The notes below the pieces were generated by a model. It was not told the DNA's origin and did not search any database. It saw nothing but the letters and a program-made list of their open reading frames with translations. Below, one piece after another: positions 25,926-33,783 of a DNA stretch of 64,000 nucleotides. Numbering within the stretch: the stretch's first letter is position 1; each line of letters opens with the position of its first letter. Source of the DNA: Roseofilum reptotaenium CS-1145 (GTDB taxonomy: Bacteria > Cyanobacteriota > Cyanobacteriia > Cyanobacteriales > Desertifilaceae); contig NZ_JAQMUE010000105.1 of the NCBI RefSeq assembly GCF_028330985.1, forward strand, positions 1-64,000, given 5' to 3'. Both the position numbers and the translations under genes were made by a program.

Positions 25926-27068
25926 TTACCGTCGAATGCCAGAATAGGGGTCTGCGGCATCTCGCAAACCATCACCGAGGAGGGTGAAGGAGAGGACAGC
26001 GACGACGAAGAAGATTAGGGGAATGAAGAACCAGGGAGTAAGTTGAATGGCTTGAACAGTAGTCATTTCTTGCAGGAGAACGCCCCAGGACATGGTTGGT
26101 CGTCGCAAACCTAGGCCGACGATGGAAAGGGCAGTTTCATCGAGGATGCGGTAAGGGAAGTTAATCACCAGTTCGACAATAATGTAACTGGCAAAACCGG
26201 GAAGAAGATGACGGGTGACAATGCGCCAACCACTTGCTCCACAGAGTTGGGCAGCCAGGACGTATTCTTCTTCGCGGGAAGCAAGCAGGTAGGAACGGAT
26301 ACGCCGCGCTAGGGTGGGCCAGTTAACCAGTCCCATGACTAGAGTCATGGCAAAATAGACTTGTTGGTTTGACCAGTCGCGGGGAAACATGGCGGTGAGG
26401 GCCATATATAGAGGTATGGGAGGGATGACGCGCACTAAGTTAGTAAAGGCTTGAATGACGGTATCTACCCAACCGCCAATATAGCCAGCCACTCCCCCAA
26501 AGAAGAGGCTGAGAATAAAGGAAATCATGATGCCTAAGAAGCCGATGGTGAGGGAGGTGCGGGTGGCAAACATGACGCGACTGAAGAGGTCGAGACCGCT
26601 AGAGTCTGTACCAAAAAGATGCACTTTGCCTCGATCTGTGCCGAAAAGATGGCGATCGCCCGGTATAATGCCGAAAAGCTTATATTCGCCTGCCTTGTGA
26701 AAGAAGCGCAGGTTACGCCGCACGGGTTTTCCGTCTTCTTCAATAATCTCAACGATATAGCGCTTTTCCAGAACATTGTAGCCACTAGTCATATCATGGA
26801 CAAACGGCCAAGCTTGACAGCCTGCACTGTCGCATAATCGGATCAGTTGGGGCGGACCGGCGGTATAGTCAGAATTACGGTCATTTGCCAGTCCGGAGTA
26901 GGGCGCAATAAATTCGGCAAATAAGGCAATGAAGATAAAGAGACTCAGAACTGCTCCCCCCAAAGCTGCCAGGCGGTTGGTCTTAAATCTCGACCAAAAG
27001 AGTTGCCATTGGGACGCGGTATAGTAATCTTCTTTTTTCTGTTTAATGTTAGTTATCGGTTGATTCAT
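25926..27068 (-). CDS. Oligopeptide-type ABC transporter permease (OppC/YejE-like)
   Basis: 380 residues with six expected membrane segments. The binding-protein-dependent transport motif appears as EEEYVLAAQLCGASGWRIVTRHLLPG. Between the first span and the transport domain lies a long extracytoplasmic insert (about residues 60-170, with CDSAGC and a GTDRG...GTDSSG repeat), which is a feature of the YejE/OppC2 subtype rather than of plain DppC. The gene overlaps the upstream permease gene by 4 bp. Confidence 0.88.
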   Translation of the reverse strand: MNQPITNIKQKKEDYYTASQWQLFWSRFKTNRLAALGGAVLSLFIFIALFAEFIAPYSGLANDRNSDYTAGPPQLIRLCDSAGCQAWPFVHDMTSGYNVLEKRYIVEIIEEDGKPVRRNLRFFHKAGEYKLFGIIPGDRHLFGTDRGKVHLFGTDSSGLDLFSRVMFATRTSLTIGFLGIMISFILSLFFGGVAGYIGGWVDTVIQAFTNLVRVIPPIPLYMALTAMFPRDWSNQQVYFAMTLVMGLVNWPTLARRIRSYLLASREEEYVLAAQLCGASGWRIVTRHLLPGFASYIIVELVINFPYRILDETALSIVGLGLRRPTMSWGVLLQEMTTVQAIQLTPWFFIPLIFFVVAVLSFTLLGDGLRDAADPYSGIRR

Positions 27069-28093
27069 CGTCCTTTTAACCTCACCCTAGGGTCAATGGC
27101 AACTACCAGCAGGTCAGAGAGAAAATTAGCAGCGATAATAATGCTGGTGACACAAACTAAAATTCCGGCGGCTGTATTTTGGTCAGCATCCAGGAAGGCG
27201 AGCAGGAGTTCTTGACCAAGTTCTCCTAAAACGAGAATAGAGGCCACGATAGGAAGTTCGTTAAAGGAACGGGCAAAGTCGAAGCCAATAGTCGAGACAA
27301 TGGGCATCACCGCATGACGAGCCGGATATTTAATTAACATGGGCCAACCCGATAATCCTTTCGCTCGTGCAGCCGTAACGTAGAGTTTGCCCAATTCATC
27401 TTTCATTAACCCGCGCATGGTTTGCAGTTGGAAGGCGGTGGTAGACCAACCCAAGACCAGCAGAGGAATATAGGCATGGCCGAGGAAGTCGAGGAATTTG
27501 GCCATTGACCAAGGTTCATCGCGATAGGCTTGCGAGACTAAGCCGGTTACGTCTAGGTTAAACACAAAGGCATTAAGCATCAGGAGGACAAGGGCGATCG
27601 CAAAATTCGGCAGCGCCAGTCCCAAATAAGACAATAGAGTCACCAGGCTATCCGCAATTCCCGATTTTCGAGTCGCGACCCAAATCCCGACAGGAATAGC
27701 GACAACATAGGAAAATAACATTGCCCCTACGACCAGGACAAAAGTATAAAGAAACTTCCCTTGAATCAGCGTATTAACTGACGTTTCCACCCGAAACGCA
27801 GGGCCAAAATCGAAGCGCGTTACCACATTCCACAGCCATTCCCCATAGCGGACTAAAAACGGTCGGTCTAATCCCAAGTTCGCGCGCACTTGGTCAATTT
27901 CCGCTTGGGTAATCGTCACTCCCGTCCCCGAATATTTGCGGAATAGCTCCCGCTCGGCATAGTCTCCCGGCATTAGCTCAATCAGAGCATAAATCATAAA
28001 GGAGACCGCCAATAACGTTAAAATTGCTACAATAAGCCGTCCAACCAGAAAGCGCCAAAACGCCTCATTGTTCGCACCAGATAACAGCATCAA
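27065..28093 (-). CDS. Oligopeptide-type ABC transporter permease (OppB/YejB-like)
   Basis: 342 residues, first gene of the transporter operon. It has the N-terminal span with ELMPGDYAE, the ...RANLGLDRPFLVRYGEWLW segment conserved in OppB/DppB, and the loop VTAARAKGLSGWPMLIKYPARHAVMP. It forms the membrane channel with the OppC-like protein (4-bp overlap). The divergent promoter region to the next gene (219 bp) should contain the operon promoter. Confidence 0.9.
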   Translation of the reverse strand: MMLLSGANNEAFWRFLVGRLIVAILTLLAVSFMIYALIELMPGDYAERELFRKYSGTGVTITQAEIDQVRANLGLDRPFLVRYGEWLWNVVTRFDFGPAFRVETSVNTLIQGKFLYTFVLVVGAMLFSYVVAIPVGIWVATRKSGIADSLVTLLSYLGLALPNFAIALVLLMLNAFVFNLDVTGLVSQAYRDEPWSMAKFLDFLGHAYIPLLVLGWSTTAFQLQTMRGLMKDELGKLYVTAARAKGLSGWPMLIKYPARHAVMPIVSTIGFDFARSFNELPIVASILVLGELGQELLLAFLDADQNTAAGILVCVTSIIIAANFLSDLLVVAIDPRVRLKGR

Positions 28094-28312
28094 TTCTCAA
28101 TAACCCTGTTCGGCTTCGTCTCAGACTCCTATACATTTACCGCACGAGTTTAAACAGAGCGTAAAGAAAAGGTTAATATTAGGCTTTGGTGGGGCAATGG
28201 AAGGTATAGATAGGTTTTTGGTTTCCACTCTAATCTAAGATACACAAAGGTTTTCCAACAGTGCGCGATACTATGGAAGAGTCCTTAGCTGAAGAGCTTC
28301 ATCCTTTCATCC

Positions 28313-28795
28313 ATGGTCAACTCAACCCATTCTTCTCCCTCTCTCTCTTCTGAAACCTTTTCTGAAGTCTCCAAGTCTCTCTCTCCCCTCATTCTCGAGG
28401 AATGGCCGGTTTTAGACTCTGAGCAATTATCCGAAAGCCAAACAGATTTAGAGGCAACGATCCAATATATTGCCAGTCGTACAGAACGGACAAAAGCTTT
28501 AATTCGCCGCCATTTAGCGGAACTTTACCAGGTTTGGCAAACGGACTCGGCTAACGGACAGGATAACCCTTCCACCTCAGAACCCTCCAAATCTCCAGTT
28601 TTATCCCAGGTCGATCAAACCCTGAAACTCTTGGAAAAACGTACCGAAAAACTGGTTGCTCAATTTGAAGAGGATGTTCTCCCGAAGGTGAGTGAAAAGG
28701 CTAAAGACCATGTGGGAACCAGTTTATTAACCGCGTTGGGTGTTGGGTTTATTCTGGGATTACTGGTCGCAGGGGGTGGGCGTGGCCGTTCATGA
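28313..28795 (+). CDS. Small protein with C-terminal membrane span, function unknown
   Basis: 160 residues: a Ser-rich disordered start, a charged helical middle (ASRTERTKALIRRHLAEL; LEKRTEKLVAQFEEDVLPKV) and one C-terminal hydrophobic helix (LLTALGVGFILGLLVAGGG) ending in RGRS. The pattern resembles the ElaB/DUF883-type membrane-anchored helical proteins, but I cannot assign the family. It overlaps the following holin-like gene, an arrangement common for such pairs, and the two proteins probably act together at the membrane. Confidence 0.65.
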   Translation: MVNSTHSSPSLSSETFSEVSKSLSPLILEEWPVLDSEQLSESQTDLEATIQYIASRTERTKALIRRHLAELYQVWQTDSANGQDNPSTSEPSKSPVLSQVDQTLKLLEKRTEKLVAQFEEDVLPKVSEKAKDHVGTSLLTALGVGFILGLLVAGGGRGRS

Positions 28796-29186
28796 ACTCT
28801 TAGATGGTCTGCATGTTTACCTTACTCGTGGGGTCCGTTTGCTGCGAGTGCTGGTTGACATGCACCAAGACCTAGCTGTACGGGAAGCGACCCAAGAACA
28901 GCAACGGTTAATTCAGGGACTGTTGATCTTGCTGGTGGGAACCGGCCTATTAATGACTGGAATTGCCCTATTGCAAGTGACCGTTGTGGTGACTTTACAG
29001 CATTTAGGACTGGGTTGGTTGGGTGCTATTGCTCTGACGGCCTTGGTGGACTTGCTATTTGGCCTGATCTTAATGCAATGGGGGTCTCAAAGATTACAAG
29101 GTCCCTACATGCGTGAAACCCGCGATCGCCTCCTGAAAACGACTCAAACGTTACTGCAAGATGACCCGGATGCCGGCCATTTCTAG
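28782..29186 (+). CDS. Phage holin-like (Phage_holin_3_6 type) membrane protein
   Basis: About 134 residues from the GTG at 28782, which overlaps the upstream gene by 14 bp; a longer frame from 28740 starts inside that gene's span-coding region and is less likely. Two hydrophobic helices (LIQGLLILLVGTGLLMTGIALLQV and LGWLGAIALTALVDLLFGLILMQW) follow an amphipathic start. This matches the DUF1469/Phage_holin_3_6 group, which despite the name is usually chromosomal and of unknown function. Confidence 0.68.
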   Translation: MAVHELLDGLHVYLTRGVRLLRVLVDMHQDLAVREATQEQQRLIQGLLILLVGTGLLMTGIALLQVTVVVTLQHLGLGWLGAIALTALVDLLFGLILMQWGSQRLQGPYMRETRDRLLKTTQTLLQDDPDAGHF

Positions 29187-29238
29187 TCCTGTAATGGGCT
29201 GTCTTATCTAAAGTAAGGTATGGGGTGCGCGATTTGTT

Positions 29239-29281
29239 GTAGGGCTTTAGCGCTCTGAACACTTTAGCGCTAAAGCCCTAC
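29239..29281. terminator. 16-bp perfect stem between convergent genes
   Basis: GTAGGGCTTTAGCGCT (29239-29254) pairs exactly with 29266-29281 across an 11-base loop. It sits between the ends of the holin-like gene and the aminotransferase gene, so it can stop transcripts from both sides, though neither side has a T-run. The GGGCTTTAGCGC core is of the kind found as dispersed palindromes in cyanobacteria. Confidence 0.6.
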
Positions 29282-29299
29282 TCTCAGAAATCAGTTTAA

Positions 29300-30463
29300 T
29301 TACAGACTTTGTACAAATTTACTTAACCGCTCCATGCCTTTTTCGATCGAAGTCATATCCGTGGCATAGGAGAGGCGAATATGATCGTCTGCACCAAAGG
29401 CAACACCGGGAATGGTCGCTACATTATAGTTATCTAGGAACTGAGTGCAGAAATCGGTGGATTTAAGACCCGCTTCGCCGATGTTGACATAGACATAAAA
29501 CGCGCCTTTGGGTTCACGTACTGATAACTTGGGAATGGCTTGAATGCGCTCAATAATGACTTTTCGGCGTTCATCAAAGGCAAGGCGCATTTTTTCTACA
29601 CAGTCTTGGGAAGATTCCAAAGCGGCGATCGCCCCATATTGGGCAAAGGTACAAACGTTTGAGGTACTATGACCTTGAATGGTATTGCAGGCCTTAATCA
29701 GTTCCACAGGGGCAGCCAAATAGCCAACTCGCCAACCCGTCATGGCATAGGCTTTAGCAAACCCATTACTAATAATAGTGCGCTCAAATGCTTCTGGACT
29801 GGCAGCGCCAATACTCAGATGAACGGCTCCATCATAGAGAATTTTTTCATAAATCTCGTCGGAGACCACCCACAGATTATTTTTGACCACTACTTCCGCT
29901 AAAGCCTTGATTTCTTCTGGAGTGTAAACCATTCCTGTAGGGTTCGAGGGGGAGTTGAGAACAAATAGTTTGGTATTGGGGGTAATGGCGTTTTGAAGTT
30001 GTTCTGGCGTAATTTTGTAGCCGGTAGCTGCATCTGTCGTGACTAAAACCGATTTTCCTCCGGCTAAAGCGACCATTTCTGGATAACTCACCCAATAGGG
30101 AATGGGAATAATCACCTCATCTCCCGGTTCAATCAAGGCCATCATCAGATTATAGAGAGAATGTTTCCCCCCATTGGTGACAATGATATTTTCGGGTTGG
30201 TAGTTGAGATGGTTATCTTTCTTTAACTTTTGGGCGATCGCCTCTTTCAGCTTGGGTTCTCCTGATGCTGGGCCATATTTGGTTTTCCCTTCATCAAGAG
30301 CTTTTTGTGCAGCCGCTTTAATGTGGTCGGGGGTATCAAAGTCTGGTTCTCCAGCACTAAAGCTACACACATCTAACCCGGAAGCTTTCATTTTCTTGGC
30401 TTTAGCGCTGATCGCTAAGGTTAATGAGGGGGTTACTTGTGCTACACGAGATGCTAACTTCAT
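29300..30463 (-). CDS. Pyridoxal phosphate-dependent aspartate aminotransferase
   Basis: 387 residues from the ATG at 30463, chosen because GGAG lies 6 bp upstream and [13 protein letters not shown] is the normal family start; a longer frame to 30559 is unsupported. Class I/II (subgroup Ib) features: [36 protein letters not shown], the PLP Lys in [17 protein letters not shown] and the substrate-binding Arg in DHIRLSYAT. It transfers amino groups between aspartate and 2-oxoglutarate; several cyanobacterial members also accept prephenate. It is a single gene, convergent with the holin-like gene. Confidence 0.92.
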   Translation of the reverse strand: MKLASRVAQVTPSLTLAISAKAKKMKASGLDVCSFSAGEPDFDTPDHIKAAAQKALDEGKTKYGPASGEPKLKEAIAQKLKKDNHLNYQPENIIVTNGGKHSLYNLMMALIEPGDEVIIPIPYWVSYPEMVALAGGKSVLVTTDAATGYKITPEQLQNAITPNTKLFVLNSPSNPTGMVYTPEEIKALAEVVVKNNLWVVSDEIYEKILYDGAVHLSIGAASPEAFERTIISNGFAKAYAMTGWRVGYLAAPVELIKACNTIQGHSTSNVCTFAQYGAIAALESSQDCVEKMRLAFDERRKVIIERIQAIPKLSVREPKGAFYVYVNIGEAGLKSTDFCTQFLDNYNVATIPGVAFGADDHIRLSYATDMTSIEKGMERLSKFVQSL

Positions 30464-30764
30464 AGTTGCTCCAGATCCTTCTTTTATGTTGATTAAGGGC
30501 GATACTCCTGCCCAGTCGCTTCGCGACCGCCAACTGTCTATTCTGGCAGAGAATATCACTTTGCCTAGAGAGATTCAACTTTTTTTAGCCTTTGAGTTTG
30601 TAACGTAATTCTTACATTCGGTAATCCAAGTTACTAATACTTGTGTGAAGTTAATTTAAATAAAAACTGGAAACGCAAGGTTTTTTGAACTGATGTGTGG
30701 AAAGTCCCTGAACTGACCCAATTTGCTGCACACTATTGTTTATTTCTCGACAGGAGTTGTCGTT
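30464..30764. other. 301-bp divergent regulatory region
   Basis: It lies between the aminotransferase and J-domain genes. A short hairpin GTCGC-TTC-GCGAC (30515-30527) falls in the aminotransferase leader. The rest is AT-rich, with no convincing frame; the longer frame crossing it on the + strand is a shadow of the aminotransferase gene. Confidence 0.5.
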
Positions 30765-31139
30765 ATGCGTCACTTACATCACTGTTATGAGATTTTAGAA
30801 GTGGCTCCTAACGCTAGTTTGGAGGAAATTCACCAAAACTACAAGGATTTAGTGATGGTCTGGCATCCCGACCGTTTTGTTCATAATCCCCGCCTTTATC
30901 ACAAAGCCCAAGAAAAAATAAAACAACTCAATGAAGCCTATGAGCAGTTGAAGTCTCAAAGAAATTTAGTGATGGCATCAGTACATCAGAGCGATCGCGC
31001 CTGGGCAAGGACGAAACCCTCTGCACCAAACCCTTATGAGCCATCTGGCTTTTCCCAAGCTAGAAGAGAAGATTATAACCGGGCATTAGATGACTATATT
31101 CGTCATCATAGCCGAGATATGCAAAACTGGTTAGATTAG
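30765..31139 (+). CDS. J-domain (DnaJ-like) protein
   Basis: 124 residues. The N-terminal 65 residues are a J-domain: CYEILEVAPNASLEEIHQNYKDLVMVWHPDRF, with the Hsp70-stimulating HPD at residues 34-36, then the KAQEKIKQLNEAYEQL helix. There is no Gly/Phe region, zinc domain or client-binding domain; the short C-terminus is polar. It should recruit a DnaK to a specific task. The ATG at 30765 has CAGGAG upstream; the longer frame begins at a TTG. Confidence 0.88.
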   Translation: MRHLHHCYEILEVAPNASLEEIHQNYKDLVMVWHPDRFVHNPRLYHKAQEKIKQLNEAYEQLKSQRNLVMASVHQSDRAWARTKPSAPNPYEPSGFSQARREDYNRALDDYIRHHSRDMQNWLD

Positions 31140-31197
31140 ACTTCGTGTAAAAGTCAGGCAATAGAGAGGGAATAGGCAAGAGTCTATTCGTAGCGCA

Positions 31198-31557
31198 ATG
31201 GTGATGTCAGAACTCTGGGTAACGATCGCAACGGAGAATGTAGAAACCTTAAGGGATTTTTATCGTTGTGTGCTGAACACTCAAGCACAGCGAGAAATTC
31301 CAGGGGTGTATGCGGAGTTTATCATCGGGGGGTTGCGCTTGGGATTATTTCGACCCCGCGATCGCCAAGAATTTCACTCTTCTACCCCAGGATCCATGAG
31401 TTTATGTTTAGAAGTCGAGGATATTGAGGACGCGATCATCGGTCTGAGTCATTTAGGCTATCCTCCTCCTGGAGCCATTCAAACTGCTTCCCATGGCCGA
31501 GAAATTTATGCCTATGATCCCGATGGAAATCGACTGATTATTCATGAAAATCGGTAA
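31198..31557 (+). CDS. VOC (glyoxalase/bleomycin resistance fold) protein
   Basis: 119 residues forming one VOC module pair: MSELWVTIATENVETLRDFYRCVL, GLRLGLFRPRD, SMSLCLEVEDIEDAI and YAYDPDGNRLIIHENR. These small metal-binding proteins act on varied substrates, so no function is proposed. Its 3' end has been copied: a nearly identical 64-base piece lies at 32548-32611 and a more decayed one near 33057-33119. A second in-frame ATG three codons in (31204) is an equally possible start. Confidence 0.82.
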   Translation: MVMSELWVTIATENVETLRDFYRCVLNTQAQREIPGVYAEFIIGGLRLGLFRPRDRQEFHSSTPGSMSLCLEVEDIEDAIIGLSHLGYPPPGAIQTASHGREIYAYDPDGNRLIIHENR

Positions 31558-31974
31558 GTCAAAAGGCAACAGGTAAGAGGCTAGGTTAGGTTTTTGGAGC
31601 ATTGAGTAAACGATGTAACACTTTTGTGGGTTGGTTTGAGATCTAAGTCTAGTTCGTGAGCTTTCAATAATGAGGATGAGGATTGAGATAAGTAAATGAG
31701 GCGATCGCCCTTAGTCGATATGATTCTAATCGAGTGAAAAGACCTGGCCTGCGAGCGAGAAAATGTTTCACCGAAAGAAGTCAGAAGTTACCTCCTGAAA
31801 TCGTCTTAATTATGAAATTGAAAAATCGGGCTATTGAGAAAAGTCCAGTTTCAAGCTAGAATTGTTATATAGTCGGTGGGTAATATTCACCTGATGATTC
31901 TAGGGAAAAGTTTGAATTAGGGTAGATTACACCTTAGTTGCAAACAAACGACAAACACAACGAGGTCAACACTA
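31558..31974. other. 417-bp region without gene after the VOC gene
   Basis: The first 90 bp (the GAGTAAACGATGTAACACTTTT area at 31605-31627 in particular) resemble the sequence that follows the VOC fragment at 32612-32690. The rest is AT-rich and should contain the promoter of the 31975 gene. No coding frame or RNA gene was recognised. Confidence 0.5.
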
Positions 31975-32448
31975 ATGAGTACAACGCCTTCTATAATCAA
32001 TGGAAGTTTTTCTTGGTCATCTAAAACTATCAGCGATCCGGTCATTGAGATTTACTACCAGTACTCGAACAAGCTCTTGATTGCTGACAGTAATGGGTGT
32101 GTATACACAAGTTACTTCTGGCTAAAAAATTTACTGCCTATTCCCATTGTATTGGATTCAGTACAAATCACCACAGGAGAAACTCCAACAGAGCCTATTG
32201 TTGATACTGAACTTCTCGTTCCCTCCACTACTAATTGGGCAGACTTTATTGAGTTCACTAACTTGGGCAATATTTCTCCGGGTTCCTGGAGTCGTCGGTG
32301 TCAATTTACCATGAAAATCGTCCGTGCGATTGAAGGTCCTCCACTGCCTGATAATTACACTAATAATGTGTATTTCTTCCCCAAATACACCGTTGACTAC
32401 AAGAACCAGCCTACCTTCACGTTTGACACTCAAGTTGTCAAAGCGTAG
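31975..32448 (+). CDS. Protein of unknown function, 157 residues
   Basis: No family was recognised. The protein is rich in Thr, Ser, Tyr, Phe and Pro, has no signal peptide or membrane span and reads as mostly beta strands (IEIYYQYSNKLLIADSNGCVYTS..., WSRRCQFTMKIVRAI, NNVYFFPKYTVDY, FTFDTQ). Two Cys are present (near residues 42 and 109). It has its own strong terminator 33 bp downstream and is flanked by copies of the VOC gene end, so it appears to be an inserted or duplicated cassette. Upstream CACAACGAGGTC provides a modest ribosome binding site. Confidence 0.6.
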   Translation: MSTTPSIINGSFSWSSKTISDPVIEIYYQYSNKLLIADSNGCVYTSYFWLKNLLPIPIVLDSVQITTGETPTEPIVDTELLVPSTTNWADFIEFTNLGNISPGSWSRRCQFTMKIVRAIEGPPLPDNYTNNVYFFPKYTVDYKNQPTFTFDTQVVKA

Positions 32449-32480
32449 TTCCTAAAATGCTTGTAGAAAAGTGGTTTGAG

Positions 32481-32522
32481 AAAAAAATGCACTTTTGCAG
32501 GTAACTGCAAGTGCATTTTTTT
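32481..32522 (+). terminator. Strong intrinsic terminator
   Basis: AAAAAAATGCACTT..GCAG pairs with CTGCAAGTGCATTTTTTT around GTAA, with a 2-base bulge in the left arm, and ends in seven T residues. It would end the 31975-32448 transcript. Confidence 0.85.
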
Positions 32523-32547
32523 GTGTATTTTAACAAGAACAGACCTC

Positions 32548-32611
32548 TGGCCGAGAAATTTATGCCTATGATCCGGATGGGAATCGCTTGATTATTCATG
32601 AAAATTTGTAA
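32548..32611 (+). pseudogene. Fragment of a VOC gene (3' end copy)
   Basis: 58 of 64 bases match the last 64 bases of the VOC gene (31494-31557), still in frame and with stop; it encodes GREIYAYDPDGNRLIIHENL. The rest of the gene is absent: the sequence to the left is the terminator of the unknown 31975 gene. Confidence 0.85.
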
Positions 32612-32752
32612 ATTTCCTTAAGAGATTTGGGGGCGATCGCACCTACAGATTAGTTTTTGCACTTTAGTAAATGCTGTAACACTTTCTGACCAACCAGGCT
32701 GGGATAATCAACTCATACCTAATCCTAAAACATAGGTTCGGAGCGATATTAT

Positions 32753-32974
32753 ATGTCCACAGAAAATGTAGAAAAATTGCTCGAGGCGGGCGGACAAGAT
32801 CCTAAAATTCGGGAAGAATACGACAAAACTCAGAGTAAAGATGAATTTGTCGAGAAGGCCAACAAGGATGGATACAAATTTACAATCGAGGAACTGAATC
32901 AGGTACTCAAGGAGTACGGCAATTCCTTTGAACTTTCGGGCTTCCCGCCCCGACGATTCATTTGGTTGAAATAA
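32753..32974 (+). CDS. Nif11-like leader peptide family protein
   Basis: 73 residues. MSTENVEKLLEAGGQDPKIRE, DEFVEKANKDGYKFTIEELNQVL is the Nif11 pattern (the helical leader of many cyanobacterial ribosomal peptide precursors). The usual GG cleavage motif is not seen; after the leader comes a short tail, SFELSGFPPRRFIWLK. No lanthionine synthetase, cyclase, radical SAM or C39 peptidase/transporter gene is in the neighbourhood. It may be an orphan precursor, a stand-alone Nif11 protein or a truncated derivative. GGAG lies about 10 bp before the ATG. Confidence 0.72.
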   Translation: MSTENVEKLLEAGGQDPKIREEYDKTQSKDEFVEKANKDGYKFTIEELNQVLKEYGNSFELSGFPPRRFIWLK

Positions 32975-33056
32975 CATCGAACGATTTGTCCCCCCTAAAG
33001 ACTGGCTTCTTAAACAAACCTCAGTTTAATACCGCTTTACAGGAAGCCGCAGGGAC

Positions 33057-33119
33057 GATAGCGGTGGAAATTGGGTTAATGGTTCATCAAGATCTGTAAT
33101 TTTCCTTAAGACATTGGCG
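33057..33119 (+). pseudogene. Possible third, decayed copy of the VOC 3' end
   Basis: The stretch from GATAGCGGTGGAAATT to TTTCCTTAAGACATTGG aligns without gaps to 32571-32630 (end of the VOC fragment and the TTTCCTTAAGA-type flank) at roughly two thirds of positions. The coding sense and the stop position are lost. Confidence 0.45.
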
Positions 33120-33173
33120 ACCCAACACTCTTACAATTGAGTAAAACCGTGAATCTAGCTCCCTTTGATTAAA

Positions 33174-33755
33174 ATGCCCAATTCTCCTGTCGTCTCTTAT
33201 CAAATTCTCAGCGATCGCAGTCAGTACAAACCGTGTAAGATCAATGTCCCCGATCTTGATCGTCCCATTGCTGCCATTCGAGTCAACCAAACCTACTATA
33301 GTCTCTTTCAAGTTATTCAAGACAGTGAACGCGCCGAAACCATCGCCGAACGCCTCACTAAGCGAGGAGATGAAGTTATTATTACTCCTACTCCAAAAGG
33401 AAGTGCCCTTTGGGTCAAAGAAGCTCAAGGGTCTCCCGTTTCCCGTTCTACCCAAAAAGCACAGAACGCTCAAACCCCTGCCAAGCCTCCAGAGCCACCC
33501 TATAAAATTCTCAATTCTCCAGAAGATTATCAACTTGGGTATATTCAAGTCCCTGACTTAAACGATTCCCTAGAAGCAATTGAATGTGAGAACCAATATT
33601 ACAGTCTCTTTAAGAGCTTTCCTGATATTCATCAAGCCTCAGAAATAGCTCTGCGTCTAGCCAAGAAGGGAGATAAAATCTTGATTATCCCCAACTCTCC
33701 CCAATTTACCCTTTGGATTTTAGAGCCAGATGCCCAGTGGTTAGCTTCTCGATAG
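33174..33755 (+). CDS. Protein with two tandem copies of an about 75-residue domain
   Basis: 193 residues from ATG 33174 (a TTG start at 33165 is possible). Copy 1 (about 8-85) and copy 2 (about 108-188) share Y-x-IL-S, VPDL, I-x-AI/EAIE, N-x-x-YYSLF, A-x-x-IA-x-RL-x-K-(R/K)-GD-(E/K)-(V/I)-(I/L)-I-(T/I)-P and LW(V/I)-x-E. A Pro/Ala/Gln linker joins them. The pattern suggests a small alpha/beta domain duplicated in tandem; I know no function for it. No signal peptide or membrane span. Confidence 0.65.
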   Translation: MPNSPVVSYQILSDRSQYKPCKINVPDLDRPIAAIRVNQTYYSLFQVIQDSERAETIAERLTKRGDEVIITPTPKGSALWVKEAQGSPVSRSTQKAQNAQTPAKPPEPPYKILNSPEDYQLGYIQVPDLNDSLEAIECENQYYSLFKSFPDIHQASEIALRLAKKGDKILIIPNSPQFTLWILEPDAQWLASR

Positions 33756-33783
33756 ACCGAGTCAGCTAGAGTAGACGCAACCT

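Noticed and set aside
26619-26837. Plus-strand frame opposite the OppC-like permease
   Set aside because: Shadow of the periplasmic insert of the permease gene; no independent evidence.
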